This document shows, one piece after another, positions 41,548 through 49,521 of a stretch of 64,000 bases of DNA; position 1 is the stretch's first letter; every line of letters starts with the position of its first letter. This DNA comes from a virus: positions 19,291-83,290 of IMG/VR virus record IMGVR_UViG_3300025137_000023; one strand, written 5' to 3'. The notes beneath the pieces are model-generated. The model was not told the DNA's origin. It worked only from the letters and a program-made list of their open reading frames with translations, and searched no databases. The translations under genes and the position numbers were made by a program.

Positions 41548-41985
41548 TTAACGCCTCATTCTTGCCAATTCCTTGGCATCTTCGTCGCTAAATACGGGCA
41601 CTAGATTGCTTTTGTGCATAGTTGCTATGCCTAACAAACGTCTTTCACCACTATATTGCATAGGTTTTCTTGCCTTGCATGGTGCAAACGTTTTTTCTGA
41701 AATAACACTAGGATAATCTGCAATAGTTTCTCTTTTATAGTCTCCTGCAGACTCGTGCCATGGTGTATTCAAAACTGGTTGTGTTTTTGGTTTATAGTTA
41801 CCTTGTGTGTAATCTGTGTATTCTTTTAAATTCATTACTAAATTAGGACACCCAAGTTTTTTCATATACTTGTTGTGTTCTCGCATTTGTACTTCAAGTT
41901 TTGAAATCTTACTTTCGGTAAGTTTTTTCTTTTTTCTTTTTTTAGTATTTAGAGTTGTAAGTCCTCTATCTAAATGCATTGTCAT
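41548..41985 (-). CDS. Conserved marine T4-like phage protein
   Basis: 145 residues. A basic N-terminus (KKRKKKKLTESKISKLEVQM) and a C-terminal YSGERRLLGIATMHKSNLVP with ELARMRR, shared among marine T4-like phages. Unknown role. A consensus sigma70 promoter lies inside the upstream radical SAM gene. Confidence 0.75.
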   Translation of the reverse strand: MTMHLDRGLTTLNTKKRKKKKLTESKISKLEVQMREHNKYMKKLGCPNLVMNLKEYTDYTQGNYKPKTQPVLNTPWHESAGDYKRETIADYPSVISEKTFAPCKARKPMQYSGERRLLGIATMHKSNLVPVFSDEDAKELARMRR

Positions 41986-42998
41986 TTGGCGTTCCTGTTT
42001 GTTGCTTTAAGTTTATCGATACAAAATTTGTTACATATTACAGATTGTCTATTGTCTATAATATCTGATAGTCTCTTATTATACCATGAATTTGATAAAA
42101 TGTCAAGTAACTTGTGGTTGTATATGTTATTTTCTTGTGGATTAAATCCTGGCAAATCCATAGGTTCTGCACCGGCTTCAGGAGCCCTAGCGGCTGTCCA
42201 ACAACAGGGCCATATAGTTCCCCAAGGATCTACTTGTATTCTCATATCGTCATACCATGCACAAGGAGTATCAAAATTTGCTTTCTCTGGTACAGGGTAA
42301 TTTTTATATGTATTTTTCTTAAATTCTACTAACTTTGATTTAAAGTTTCTAACTTTTTTATGTGTAACTTGATAACTTTTATCTTGTACTGTTAGTGTTT
42401 TGTTTCTATCAAAACTGGGTCTAATATAATGTGTATAAGCACCTAATTCTTTTGCTAGTTCGGTAATTTTATCTAGTTGTTCTAAGTTATGATCAAATGC
42501 AGTTGTAATAACTTCAGCAACTCCGCCGGCATTAGTAAATGCTTTAATATTTTCGCATATCTTTTTAAAACTTGTATTACGTCTATATAAATGATGTGTA
42601 TCCTCTAAACCATCAATAGCAAATTCAATCTTATGTGAATGTGCTTGTTGTAATACACTAGAAAGTTCTATCCACCAATTTTTATCTCGCATACTACCAT
42701 TTGTAGCAATACCAATAGATGTTTTAGGATGATTGTTTACAATACTTTTACAGATGGAAATAAAGTCAGGGTGCATACAAGCATCTCCCCAAACTCCGTT
42801 GAAATGAACTTTTTTAAATAAAAATCCTTTAGTATCCTCGGACATAACTCTGTCCCATATTTTAGGATCTAAATGATTTAGTTTTAAACTTGGGATCGTG
42901 TCCCCGCCGTCTATGTTTCTTACACAACTAACACACTTGGCGTTACAATAACTAGTAGGATCTACTTGTATAAATTGAACACGTTCTGACCATTGCAT
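41982..42998 (-). CDS. Radical SAM/SPASM-type enzyme
   Basis: 338 residues. CNAKCVSC (C18, C22, C25) binds the 4Fe-4S cluster; FNGVWGDACMHPDF and ATNGSM follow the radical SAM barrel. The C-terminal region has PCAWYDDMRIQVDPWGTIWP followed by CCW and CNKFC, a SPASM-like auxiliary cluster site. Such enzymes modify peptides or sugars; the substrate is unknown. Overlaps its neighbours by 1-4 bases. Confidence 0.85.
   Translation of the reverse strand: MQWSERVQFIQVDPTSYCNAKCVSCVRNIDGGDTIPSLKLNHLDPKIWDRVMSEDTKGFLFKKVHFNGVWGDACMHPDFISICKSIVNNHPKTSIGIATNGSMRDKNWWIELSSVLQQAHSHKIEFAIDGLEDTHHLYRRNTSFKKICENIKAFTNAGGVAEVITTAFDHNLEQLDKITELAKELGAYTHYIRPSFDRNKTLTVQDKSYQVTHKKVRNFKSKLVEFKKNTYKNYPVPEKANFDTPCAWYDDMRIQVDPWGTIWPCCWTAARAPEAGAEPMDLPGFNPQENNIYNHKLLDILSNSWYNKRLSDIIDNRQSVICNKFCIDKLKATNRNAK
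42078..42106 (-). promoter_or_regulatory. Perfect sigma70 promoter inside a coding region
   Basis: TTGACA (42101-42106), 17 bases, TATAAT (42078-42083), minus strand, within the 3' part of the radical SAM gene and about 95 bases before the ATG at 41985. Confidence 0.65.
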
Positions 42999-43285
42999 TA
43001 CTCAACTTCGGCCCACTCTTTTTCTTCCTGTTCTTTGTTAGAGTCTTTACCTAATTCTTTTATTTTCTTCACATCACCTGATCCTAGAGCTCTAAAGAAT
43101 TGCCCTATTGCAGTAGTTGTGGGATCGTATTTGTTAGGTATCGAACAACCAACTAGTGCTACAAGTATTAATACTACTACAACACCTTTAAAGAAAGAAA
43201 CCCACATAAAACCATAATTTGTCATTCCGAATGCGTCTTGCATTCTTGCTATGTGTTTTTTATGCCATTCGATAAATTTCTTCAT
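42998..43285 (-). CDS. Membrane or lipoprotein-like protein, 95 aa
   Basis: A basic N-terminus is followed by a hydrophobic stretch (about 28-46) ending LVALVGCSIP, a lipobox-like site set unusually deep (Cys 47). The tail is acidic. It may be a lipoprotein with a long leader or an inner-membrane protein. Confidence 0.6.
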   Translation of the reverse strand: MKKFIEWHKKHIARMQDAFGMTNYGFMWVSFFKGVVVVLILVALVGCSIPNKYDPTTTAIGQFFRALGSGDVKKIKELGKDSNKEQEEKEWAEVE

Positions 43286-43287
43286 AA

Positions 43288-43476
43288 TTACTCAATCGGT
43301 TTTTTAATCGTTTCTGCACCTGATCGAATCTTTGCCGCAAACTCAGGATCATTCTCTAGATCCTTTCTCATACGTTTAGCCATTTTATAAGCCTTTCGAG
43401 CATTTTCTCTTCTTACTGCTCTACTTTCGTTATTTTCGGCTTTCGACTGCATAAAGTCGCCTACTTTATTGAACAT
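43288..43476 (-). CDS. Small basic helical protein
   Basis: 62 residues, rich in Arg/Lys and Glu, fully helical by pattern (RRENARKAYKMAKRMRKDLE). Unknown. Confidence 0.6.
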   Translation of the reverse strand: MFNKVGDFMQSKAENNESRAVRRENARKAYKMAKRMRKDLENDPEFAAKIRSGAETIKKPIE

Positions 43477-43477
43477 A

Positions 43478-43714
43478 TTATCTAACCTTTACTTTGACTT
43501 CTTCTTCTTCAGATTTTACAGGTTCTTGTTGATGTGACTGAATTACTAAATCTAACAATTCTGACGTATCATGCTTTTGAGTGTCTAACTGTTCTATTGC
43601 GTCACCAACATCTTTAGCAACACCAGTTCTAATCATTCTTGCCACAACAAGGATCAGCTCGTTTTTACTGTATCCAGTAGTATTTATAGTATCTTGTGTG
43701 AAAACTCTTCCCAT
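43478..43714 (-). CDS. Small hypothetical protein, 78 aa
   Basis: Helical, with an acidic and Lys-rich end (EEEEVKVKVR). First gene after a strong sigma70-type promoter and next to the tRNA genes. Unknown. Confidence 0.65.
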   Translation of the reverse strand: MGRVFTQDTINTTGYSKNELILVVARMIRTGVAKDVGDAIEQLDTQKHDTSELLDLVIQSHQQEPVKSEEEEVKVKVR

Positions 43715-43749
43715 ATTATGCCTTTCAAGTTAAATTGTTATTATAGTTC

Positions 43750-43777
43750 ATTATAGCACTTTTAAACTTAATGTCAA
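43750..43777 (-). promoter_or_regulatory. Consensus sigma70 promoter
   Basis: TTGACA (43772-43777), 16 bases, TATAAT (43750-43755) with extended -10 TG, minus strand, just after tRNA-Gln. Confidence 0.8.
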
Positions 43778-43787
43778 GCACTTATTT

Positions 43788-43861
43788 TGGCTGGGATACA
43801 AGGATTCGAACCTCGATTGACTGGATCAAAACCAGTTGTCCTACCATTAGACGATATCCCA
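43788..43861 (-). tRNA. tRNA-Gln (TTG)
   Basis: Minus strand: acceptor TGGGATA/TATCCCA, anticodon loop TTTTGAT giving TTG, T-arm GAGGTTCGAATCCTT, discriminator G and encoded CCA. Reads CAA codons. Confidence 0.93.
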
Positions 43862-43882
43862 ACGTTTTTGTTAATTTCTGGG

Positions 43883-43968
43883 TGGTGCGAATGGAGGGAC
43901 TCGAACCCACACACCTTAAAGATAACGGATTTTAAGTCCGTTGCGTCTACCTATTCCGCCACACTCGC
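43883..43968 (-). tRNA. tRNA-Leu (TAA)
   Basis: Acceptor GCGAGTG/CATTCGC, anticodon loop CTTAAAA giving TAA, long class II variable arm, encoded CCA. Reads UUA, expected to be a common Leu codon in AT-rich DNA. Confidence 0.93.
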
Positions 43969-43970
43969 TT

Positions 43971-44171
43971 CTACTCACCCAAATTAGGTTTTTTTCTTAA
44001 ATCGCTAACTCGTTCTTTCATCCAACCAATAGCAGTATGTATGTGTCCAGTATCATGTGGTTCTAAACACGACTTCGCATATGCTATTTCTTCTTTTAAA
44101 ATACGAATTTTTGTTGTAGTATCTAATATATTAGTAGATAGGTCTAGTTCTAATTGTTTTGCTTTTTCCAT
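43971..44171 (-). CDS. Small protein between tRNA genes
   Basis: 66 residues, helical. Contains SCLEPHDTGHIHTAIGWMKE, a conserved-looking motif (EpHDTGHxHT) seen in other marine phage small proteins. Unknown. It shares a transcript with the tRNAs. Confidence 0.7.
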   Translation of the reverse strand: MEKAKQLELDLSTNILDTTTKIRILKEEIAYAKSCLEPHDTGHIHTAIGWMKERVSDLRKKPNLGE

Positions 44172-44183
44172 AATGTTCTCCGT

Positions 44184-44269
44184 TGGCAGAGGTGAAAGGA
44201 TTCGAACCTATTTGACTTTACGCCCTGGTTTTGGAGACCAGTGTGCCACTCCAACTGCACCGCACCCCC
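44184..44269 (-). tRNA. tRNA-Trp (CCA), unusual variable region
   Basis: Acceptor GGGGGTG/CACCTCT (two G-U pairs), D-stem GTGC/GCAC, anticodon stem CTGGT/ACCAG with loop CTCCAAA giving CCA, discriminator G and encoded CCA. The variable region is about 13 bases, against 4-5 in normal tRNA-Trp, and the T-stem has one mismatch. Confidence 0.8.
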
Positions 44270-44291
44270 TCATTTGCAACGTTTATAATTT

Positions 44292-44320
44292 AATGTAGCA
44301 AAGAAAGTGCCGTTTGTCAA
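44292..44320 (-). promoter_or_regulatory. Sigma70-type promoter of tRNA cluster
   Basis: TTGACA (44315-44320), 17 bases, TACATT (44292-44297), minus strand, upstream of tRNA-Trp. Confidence 0.7.
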
Positions 44321-44328
44321 CTGTTTTT

Positions 44329-44967
44329 TTACTCTAATGGTAAAATAAATTCACCCTTGTTGTGTTTATCCACTACATCGTTATATGTTTCTCCGTTTGT
44401 TCGAAAACGTAAAACAACTCTATAATCTTTCATTTCTTCAACACTGTGAATTGCTTTGCCTGTAACTAGTGTTGGATGTTCTGTACTGTAGTAAACTTTG
44501 TAAATTTCTTTTCCTGGGTTTCTGAAGTCGTCACCTTCTAAAAATGTTAATGGTTCTCCTCCATCTTTAGGAATGATAGGTATCATAATACTTAATTCAA
44601 CTTCCTGGTCAATATGTGGTACAAATTCAAAGCCAGGTTCGTATGCTAATATCTGTACATCTGTTATTCCTAACGGAACTTTAAAATTAAACTGTTTAAT
44701 AAACTTTTGTATAATTGGATACTCAATTAACTCTTTACCTTCAAAATTAGGAGCATATATTTGTCTAAATTTATCAGTAAGTGTTTTACGATAAGGATTA
44801 TCCTTGTTATATTTTTTCTTAAATTCATTCCAAGGTAAATGACAACTATCATCGAATTGATTATAGAAATCTATAAGTTCGTTTCTATCCCAAACTACGT
44901 TTTCTAAAACACAATGGTATTCAGCACTTGATGTTCCACTATAAATTCTTAAATTGTCCATTCCCAA
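44329..44967 (-). CDS. 2OG-Fe(II) oxygenase-like protein
   Basis: 212 residues (MGMDNLRIY start). VPHIDQE gives HxD; AIHSVEEMKDYRVVLRF gives the distal His and Arg. The section EHPTLVTGKAIHSV...NGETYNDVV is closely parallel to the 57002-57634 protein, so the two are paralogs. The substrate is unknown. It overlaps the methyltransferase gene by 19 bases. Confidence 0.72.
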   Translation of the reverse strand: MGMDNLRIYSGTSSAEYHCVLENVVWDRNELIDFYNQFDDSCHLPWNEFKKKYNKDNPYRKTLTDKFRQIYAPNFEGKELIEYPIIQKFIKQFNFKVPLGITDVQILAYEPGFEFVPHIDQEVELSIMIPIIPKDGGEPLTFLEGDDFRNPGKEIYKVYYSTEHPTLVTGKAIHSVEEMKDYRVVLRFRTNGETYNDVVDKHNKGEFILPLE

Positions 44968-45488
44968 TAAAGCCTTTCTTGTCCTCTGTTACCAACTGTT
45001 TCTTCTCTGGTTTCCCATATAGTTTTATATATGGTTCTAGGTCCATCTACGAATGTAAATCCGTACTCTTTTGCAAATTGAATTGCTTTCTTTTCATTCC
45101 ATGGATAATATAATTCATGTTTGTGTTCACACATTACTCTAAAAAATATATGTCCATTTGTTTTTGTTATACGTTTTACTTCGTCTAGTTGTTTTCTAAT
45201 TAATTCTTCACTACCAAAATTTATACTTCCTAAAGCAAGGCAAACATCAGCACTATCGTCATTAAATGGTAAGTCTTCAATTAAACCATTAATATCTGCT
45301 TCTTCAGTTGCAACATCTATGCCTACTAAATTGTCTATCCATTTTTTGTATAAATTTGCACCACAACCTAAGTCTATTACTGCTTGTGGCTTTAATGCAT
45401 TTATCTTATCAATCATAGGTGTAGCACAATCGGGCCATCTATGAATGTCTGTACTACCTTGTTGAAAGATATCTTTAAGTTGTTGCAT
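44949..45488 (-). CDS. SAM-dependent methyltransferase
   Basis: 179 residues. QAVIDLGCGANLYKKWID is motif I, VGIDVATEEAD motif II, DSADVCLALGSINFG motif IV, and NGHIFFRVM the following strand. It methylates an unknown target. Sits in an overlapping four- to five-gene cluster with 2OG and PP-loop enzymes. Confidence 0.82.
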   Translation of the reverse strand: MQQLKDIFQQGSTDIHRWPDCATPMIDKINALKPQAVIDLGCGANLYKKWIDNLVGIDVATEEADINGLIEDLPFNDDSADVCLALGSINFGSEELIRKQLDEVKRITKTNGHIFFRVMCEHKHELYYPWNEKKAIQFAKEYGFTFVDGPRTIYKTIWETREETVGNRGQERLYWEWTI

Positions 45489-46263
45489 TAGATAAGAATT
45501 CTTTGGTTTTTTCGGTTACAATACCTGTAATATTTAAAACGGGTCTTGGTTTATGTCCGTAATTACAAGTTCCATGTGGAACATCTCTCCAGGGCCATGT
45601 AATACAATCACCACGTTTCCATTTTATTAATAGATTACCTAATTGAAATATTTGTCCTTGATGCTGGTCATCTAAAAATATCATTGTTCTCATTACTTTA
45701 CGTTGATCCAAGTCTCCTTTATCAGCATTATCATATTCTTGTCTGGATTTTTTAAGTACTCCACCAAAATTATCTAAATGCCAATAAAAACATTGTCCAG
45801 GTTTTTGTACATCAAACTTTACTACACCGGGTTTTTCAAATCCAAATGCATCAACAATATATTGTAAACTATCTTTTAGTTTAGGGTGCAAGGTTCTGTT
45901 TGCGATAGTATATCCACCATCTATATCATACCCCCATTTTTTAAAATCATTTTCTTCCCAGTCGTTTGTTGTGTCTTTTCTTGTTTCTTTACGAAACTTA
46001 AAGTCTGCTGGTGTTGTTTCTTTGCTTAATTCTGCTACTGCTTCGTCCCAGTCCCCACCAAAATTTCCAACAGGTATTACTGGCGGACAATCTCCATCCA
46101 ATTCTGCAATATCATCTCTGGATTCATCGAAATGATATCGACTTGTTGCTTTACAAAAATCATATAAACTATTATAACCATCTTTACTTACAGGTGGCTT
46201 TGTTTTTAGTTTTTCCCACATTAATAATGGGTCTCTACTAAATTCTAAATCATAAAATTGCAT
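45475..46263 (-). CDS. 2OG-Fe(II) oxygenase-like protein
   Basis: 262 residues from the ATG at 46263 (MQFYDLEF; TAATG overlap, TTTGGAG ribosome site). FYWHLDNFG gives HxD; DVPHGTCNYGHKPRPVLNITG gives the distal His and Arg. A double-stranded beta helix fits between them. Substrate unknown, probably shared with the neighbouring enzymes. Confidence 0.68.
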   Translation of the reverse strand: MQFYDLEFSRDPLLMWEKLKTKPPVSKDGYNSLYDFCKATSRYHFDESRDDIAELDGDCPPVIPVGNFGGDWDEAVAELSKETTPADFKFRKETRKDTTNDWEENDFKKWGYDIDGGYTIANRTLHPKLKDSLQYIVDAFGFEKPGVVKFDVQKPGQCFYWHLDNFGGVLKKSRQEYDNADKGDLDQRKVMRTMIFLDDQHQGQIFQLGNLLIKWKRGDCITWPWRDVPHGTCNYGHKPRPVLNITGIVTEKTKEFLSNATT

Positions 46264-46850
46264 TAATATTCTCCAAAGGCCCAATGCCTTTCTTTACACC
46301 ACCAACATTCTTTACAAGGTCTCGGTGGTTGTTTCGCTTCACAACTTATTGTTAAAGGAAATAAAGTTTTAAGTAGGTTATACTCTTTATATAGTTTTGC
46401 AATACCTTTTTTATTTAAGTCTGCTAAAGGTCTATACATGGTTATACCATTTTTAGTAGTTACTTCTTTTTCTAACTGCTGGTTGCGTGAATTATCTGAT
46501 CCCTCACCTATGTATTCGTCAGGGTTTCGAGTAAAGCCGTTTATAAAACAATCTAGTTTATGGTATTCAGCAAACTGTTTTCTTAACTTGTCTCTGTTTG
46601 CTTTGCCTTCGGCTCTATCTTTAAAAGTATATATTGCATATGCTTTAATGTTATTTAGTTTTAATTCATTTAGTATATTATTACAGTTTTCTAAATGATA
46701 CTGTCCATCATCTAATCTTGATCCAACATACAAATAAAATTCACTGTTAGGATGTGTTTTAGAAAGTTGATATAACATAAGTGTACTATCAGCACCACCA
46801 CTAAACAATACACCAATTCTTTTATGTTGTGGAATTATATTTGTTTCCAT
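46263..46850 (-). CDS. PP-loop ATPase, QueC-like
   Basis: 195 residues. VLFSGGADSTLML is the PP-loop; the C-terminal SCEAKQPPRPCKECWWCKER gives the four-Cys zinc site of QueC-type enzymes. It is shorter than QueC (about 230) and no other queuosine or deazaguanine gene is seen, so it may adenylate a different carboxylate. Confidence 0.75.
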   Translation of the reverse strand: METNIIPQHKRIGVLFSGGADSTLMLYQLSKTHPNSEFYLYVGSRLDDGQYHLENCNNILNELKLNNIKAYAIYTFKDRAEGKANRDKLRKQFAEYHKLDCFINGFTRNPDEYIGEGSDNSRNQQLEKEVTTKNGITMYRPLADLNKKGIAKLYKEYNLLKTLFPLTISCEAKQPPRPCKECWWCKERHWAFGEY

Positions 46851-47950
46851 AAACCTGCTCTAGAATCTTTCTCCATAGAATCCAGTGCAGATTGACTAGT
46901 TATTCCGTTAAACTTATTACAACAATGATCTGATCCATATACTAATAAGTTTGGATTATAGTCTACTAACGTTTCTATAAAACGTTTTGCATTCATATGA
47001 CTTTGTTCGCTTGTTTTATTGACATTTGCTGGTTGTCTTTTTAATGCACCATTATACCAAAACACACTTGAATCATATGCTTTATGTTCTGCAAGTATTC
47101 TTTTAAAAGAACTGTTATCTCCTAGGTTACAAACATAATAATTATGGTTACATTTTTGATAAAGTTTCCAATGTTCAATCCAACTCTTTTTTGTCCATTT
47201 TTTATCCATATGTTCTAACACATGATGAGTAGGTCTATGCCCACGTCTAAATTGTTTACCATTAAAGACTGTTAGTAGTGGAAATTTCTCATATAAATGG
47301 TCCATCCAACTTAAATAATCTTCACCATCCCAATTTTCTATTGTGTATTTTCGTACTGCTAAACTGCTTTTGCTTATATCAATATGGTTTACAATAGTGT
47401 TACTATCAAAGCCAGCATCTTGTAAGATATAGTTAATATAGAAGCCGGAACTCACTGTCATTGCCCATTTAACCGGTTTATCCAGCCCGTACACGGGCTC
47501 AGGTATCTCATTATGTACAATGTAAGCCAAGTTTGAGTTCTTTAAAACCATGTCTATTGCACTATCATGAGTAGCACTAAAAGTATTAGAATTTTGTGGG
47601 TTTACTTGGGTAAAGTTATATGGTAGTTTAATTTCTCCAGTATTTTTACCCGATGGACAATAAATTAAAGCAGGTCCTACTGTTGTATATTTGTATTGTC
47701 CTAGTTGTGGCTGAATAGCTCTTTGGAAATATGAATAAGGAAATATAACACCCGGTTTAACTGCAATAGCGAATTCGTAATCTTTAAAGTTGTTCCAATT
47801 CAAGGTTTTGGTTTCATAAAAATGCCAATCAGCATTTTCATCAAATCGGTCTGCCATGCAGTAATCAAAATTAAGTTTTGTGTAATTGGTGGCGACCTTG
47901 TAGAACCATGTGTCCACTGGATTATCGTGAACTATTATAAAAGCCTTCAT
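46835..47950 (-). CDS. Hypothetical protein, 371 aa
   Basis: Begins MKAFIIVHDNPVDTWFYKVA. No known motif; many aromatics and mixed alpha/beta. It may be a transferase that recognises a carbohydrate or peptide; this is based only on its neighbours. It overlaps the PP-loop gene by 16 bases and is the first gene after a late promoter. Confidence 0.7.
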   Translation of the reverse strand: MKAFIIVHDNPVDTWFYKVATNYTKLNFDYCMADRFDENADWHFYETKTLNWNNFKDYEFAIAVKPGVIFPYSYFQRAIQPQLGQYKYTTVGPALIYCPSGKNTGEIKLPYNFTQVNPQNSNTFSATHDSAIDMVLKNSNLAYIVHNEIPEPVYGLDKPVKWAMTVSSGFYINYILQDAGFDSNTIVNHIDISKSSLAVRKYTIENWDGEDYLSWMDHLYEKFPLLTVFNGKQFRRGHRPTHHVLEHMDKKWTKKSWIEHWKLYQKCNHNYYVCNLGDNSSFKRILAEHKAYDSSVFWYNGALKRQPANVNKTSEQSHMNAKRFIETLVDYNPNLLVYGSDHCCNKFNGITSQSALDSMEKDSRAGLWKQI

Positions 47951-47972
47951 TTTTCACCTTATAATTATAGTA

Positions 47973-47980
47973 GTATTTAT
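47973..47980 (-). promoter_or_regulatory. T4-late-type promoter
   Basis: ATAAATAC on the minus strand, 23 bases before the ATG at 47950, heading the 371-aa/PP-loop/2OG/methyltransferase cluster. Confidence 0.65.
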
Positions 47981-47987
47981 CCGTGCC

Positions 47988-48019
47988 AAAAGGTGATGAC
48001 ACATATGAGTATCATCACC
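47988..48019 (-). terminator. Rho-independent terminator after tRNA-Arg
   Basis: GGTGATGA/TCATCACC stem (47992-47999 with 48012-48019) followed on the minus strand by TTTT. Confidence 0.75.
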
Positions 48020-48024
48020 GTTAT

Positions 48025-48102
48025 TGGCCTCTCGAACAGGACTCGAACCTGTGACCTACGGTTTAGAAGACCGTTGCTCTAATCCAACTGAGCTACCGAG
48101 AG
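48025..48102 (-). tRNA. tRNA-Arg (TCT)
   Basis: Acceptor CTCTCGG/TCGAGAG, anticodon loop CTTCTAA giving TCT, T-arm CAGGTTCGAGTCCTG, encoded CCA. Reads AGA, expected to be a common Arg codon in AT-rich genes. Confidence 0.93.
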
Positions 48103-48112
48103 TAAAAATTCT

Positions 48113-48679
48113 CTACAGTTTCTCTAAATCGGATAATGCTTTTTCAGTAAGATTGTTCTTAAACTTTTTGTCTTCCTGTGTTGCTTTATATTCTAAAACA
48201 TCATTAGTACCATTAATTGGATACTCAAGAAGAACATAAGCTCGAACTTTACCGCTTTCTAGCTCTAGTACTTTGTGTTTGATTTTATAACCTGCTACGT
48301 TTACGCCATTAATAACGTTTTGTGTAGCCTGTGTATTAATCTCAGACCCATTAGTTTTAATACTTTTGCTTTTCTGAGAAAGTTCGCCTTGCAGTCTATC
48401 TGCTAACATAACTTTTGCTCTAAGAATAGCAATATCTAATGAGTATTGTGGATCATCTGAAACACCTGTACCAGCCGCATACACGGCATAATCGCTAGTT
48501 GGAGTTTTCAAATACCATTTCGGCATTTCGTCAATAGTATTTTCTAAGGCTTTTTCTTTAGCCTTCATTTTTTCTTTTTGCAGTTTAGCAAGACTTTCAG
48601 GACTCCCTGGCGTCATACTACTACAAGCCGAAAGAAATACTACACCTACTAGTGCAATTATAGTTGTTACTTTGTTCAT
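48113..48679 (-). CDS. LPP20-like lipoprotein
   Basis: 188 residues from the ATG at 48679 (AAGAGG ribosome site). MNKVTTIIALVGVVFLSAC is the signal peptide with lipobox LSAC. The mature part PKWYLKTPTSDYAVYAAGTG with ILRAKVMLADRLQGELS fits the LPP20/FlgP-like lipoprotein family. It should sit in the outer membrane of the infected cell; the role is unknown. Confidence 0.75.
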   Translation of the reverse strand: MNKVTTIIALVGVVFLSACSSMTPGSPESLAKLQKEKMKAKEKALENTIDEMPKWYLKTPTSDYAVYAAGTGVSDDPQYSLDIAILRAKVMLADRLQGELSQKSKSIKTNGSEINTQATQNVINGVNVAGYKIKHKVLELESGKVRAYVLLEYPINGTNDVLEYKATQEDKKFKNNLTEKALSDLEKL

Positions 48680-48689
48680 TTTTTCCTCT

Positions 48690-49226
48690 TTACCAGTTTT
48701 CGATTCCGACCCATTGGCCCGGACCGATTTCACAAGCGGGTTTACTTATTGTATACAACTTGCCTGCTTGTTCGACAGTTTGTACAAAGTACTTACAGGT
48801 AAAACCTTTGTAAGTAAATTCTGGTTCGTAACCTGTTTTTTGTGTGTAATCACTATTGTCATCACATACCATATATTGGTTACTAATAATTCTTTCTGCA
48901 CCTGCAATTCTAATTACTTCAATTTGTGCATTTTTTAAGGCTTGGTTACAAACATAAGTTGTATCCGAGTGTCCAGTTGCTTTACCGTATGCAGGATACC
49001 ATTGACCACCTATCATTGCATTAAACATAACACTACATTGTTTTGTACCGTCTTGATTCTTTAATACACTTCTGTTTACACTATCATATCGAGTAATTTG
49101 TGTAACACTTGATGTTTCTGTAGTCGAAACTACTTTACATCTATCATTAGCATAACTAGTACCCGATAGGCACATTAGTAAAACAATGATCCCGAATCTG
49201 ACTTTGTTTAAGATCGATGACTGCAT
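48690..49226 (-). CDS. Periplasmic exported protein
   Basis: 178 residues. Signal peptide ends near LSGTSYA|ND. Mature part has six cysteines, likely disulfides. The segment ALKNAQIEVIRIAGAERIIS resembles envelope proteins that partner LPP20-type lipoproteins, weakly. Overlaps the next lipoprotein gene by 71 bases. Confidence 0.65.
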   Translation of the reverse strand: MQSSILNKVRFGIIVLLMCLSGTSYANDRCKVVSTTETSSVTQITRYDSVNRSVLKNQDGTKQCSVMFNAMIGGQWYPAYGKATGHSDTTYVCNQALKNAQIEVIRIAGAERIISNQYMVCDDNSDYTQKTGYEPEFTYKGFTCKYFVQTVEQAGKLYTISKPACEIGPGQWVGIENW

Positions 49227-49521
49227 TTCTTAATCCACTCCTTGTTGTATATGCCCATTTACGTTTTCCTGTAAATTCAGCATAAATTTGACCAGCTCTA
49301 GTATTAGTATACACGGCTGAGGTAAGTTTGTCAACCTTGTCACTTCGTTGTTCTTCTAGCCAAGAATATTGGGCTTTTGCTATATTACAGTCAATCACTA
49401 AATGATTGATTTTCTCAAAATTCATATCTGCCGTAGAAGTACGGTGAATACTTTGTGGTTGAGTAGTCGCCGAACAGGCTCCTAAACTAATTGCCAAACA
49501 TACTAGTAACAGGTATTTCAT
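49156..49521 (-). CDS. Lipoprotein, 121 aa
   Basis: MKYLLLVCLAISLGAC with lipobox LGAC; helical mature part with two further cysteines. Third exported product of this cluster. Unknown. Confidence 0.7.
   Translation of the reverse strand: MKYLLLVCLAISLGACSATTQPQSIHRTSTADMNFEKINHLVIDCNIAKAQYSWLEEQRSDKVDKLTSAVYTNTRAGQIYAEFTGKRKWAYTTRSGLRNAVIDLKQSQIRDHCFTNVPIGY

Noticed and set aside
43787-44298. Plus-strand frames with GFEPR- and RIRTY-like peptides
   Set aside because: They are antisense readings of tRNA genes, a common artefact.
46263-46850. Full deazaguanine DNA-modification pathway
   Set aside because: Only a QueC-like gene is seen; no QueD, QueE, FolE or transglycosylase in this window.
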